From positions 310,001 through 374,000 of the forward strand of contig JAUPSS010000003.1 of assembly GCA_040285825.1 (NCBI GenBank): a stretch of DNA of 64,000 nucleotides, in the 5' to 3' direction. Both the position numbers and the translations under genes were made by a program. Origin of the DNA: Eukaryota sp. TZLM1-RC. Taxonomy: Eukaryota > Metamonada: BaSk clade. The number at the start of each line of letters is the position of its first letter. Positions within the stretch are counted from its first letter, which is position 1. Shown piece after piece: positions 63,830-64,000 of this stretch. A model generated the notes under the pieces. That model ran no database searches. It worked only from the letters and a program-made list of their open reading frames with translations, and had not been told where the DNA came from.

Positions 63830-64000
63830 TGATTCTGACACAATGCAGCTTTAAGACTTTCACCTGTGTGGTAACCAGTCAAAATAATGAACAAATTTCA
63901 ATTTTCTCACTTCTACTTCAATCAGTCACAATGATGTCATAACATCATCTCCATTCATACTGTAATATGTCACAGACCACATGTTTAAGGTGTGTATATT

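Noticed and set aside
1-64000. tRNA, rRNA or CRISPR arrays
   Set aside because: I saw no cloverleaf with a TTCRANNC loop in a suitable context, no rRNA stretches and no regularly spaced short repeats.

Overview
This window is eukaryotic nuclear DNA, AT-rich, from a protist that probably has a flagellum or at least centrioles. I cannot name the species. The evidence is a CEP20/FOR20 centriolar protein, an exosome RNase PH subunit (RRP41), prefoldin subunit 1, ribosomal protein uS19, cap-binding protein CBP20, a Golgi-type Stealth phosphotransferase, an amino acid/auxin-family transporter and a membrane-anchorable MAPKKK. The code looks standard, with TAA, TAG and TGA all ending host genes. Introns are very short: seven can be read with confidence, at 28, 28, 28, 29, 29, 31 and 32 nt, all GT...AG. 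Removing them restores the conserved proteins exactly.

About half of the window is host genes and about half is layers of mobile DNA. Region by region: 1-1.1 kb holds a non-LTR remnant and CEP20. 3.3-14.1 kb is a decayed element whose Ulp1-like protease and family B DNA polymerase lie in one reading frame, split by a 7.1-kb Ty3/gypsy element (4-bp target duplication) and followed by a Fanzor (eukaryotic TnpB) pseudogene. 14.1-16.6 kb is an endonuclease-bearing non-LTR retrotransposon inserted into the Fanzor tail (12-bp duplication). 16.7-19.0 kb holds host genes, including RRP41. 19.0-25 kb is a nest: one non-LTR copy, then a second copy (D) invaded by a third (E, 13-bp duplication), itself invaded by a 1.5-kb miniature LTR element (4-bp duplication). 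25.6-31.2 kb holds a Fanzor fragment, prefoldin 1, Stealth and a long Fanzor pseudogene. 31.2-35.2 kb is three more non-LTR copies end to end. 35.5-45.8 kb is mostly host genes (PH-LRR protein, coiled-coil protein, MAPKKK, ELYS-like protein) with a Fanzor fragment and a solo LTR. 46.4-51 kb is a second, decayed Ty3/gypsy element. 52-64 kb holds uS19, the transporter, a coiled-coil protein, a very large unrecognised protein and CBP20, with two further Fanzor-type sequences, one nearly full length.

The most interesting content is the set of RNA-guided-nuclease (Fanzor/TnpB) relatives. There are six copies of at least two separate lineages within 51 kb. Several keep the Asp-Glu-Asp RuvC residues. 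In one lineage a hairpin-containing noncoding tail just after the stop codon is shared by two copies, as expected for a guide-RNA scaffold. All copies carry frameshifts or stops, so this looks like a graveyard of a recently active family. All family assignments come from motif recognition by eye; no database search was run.
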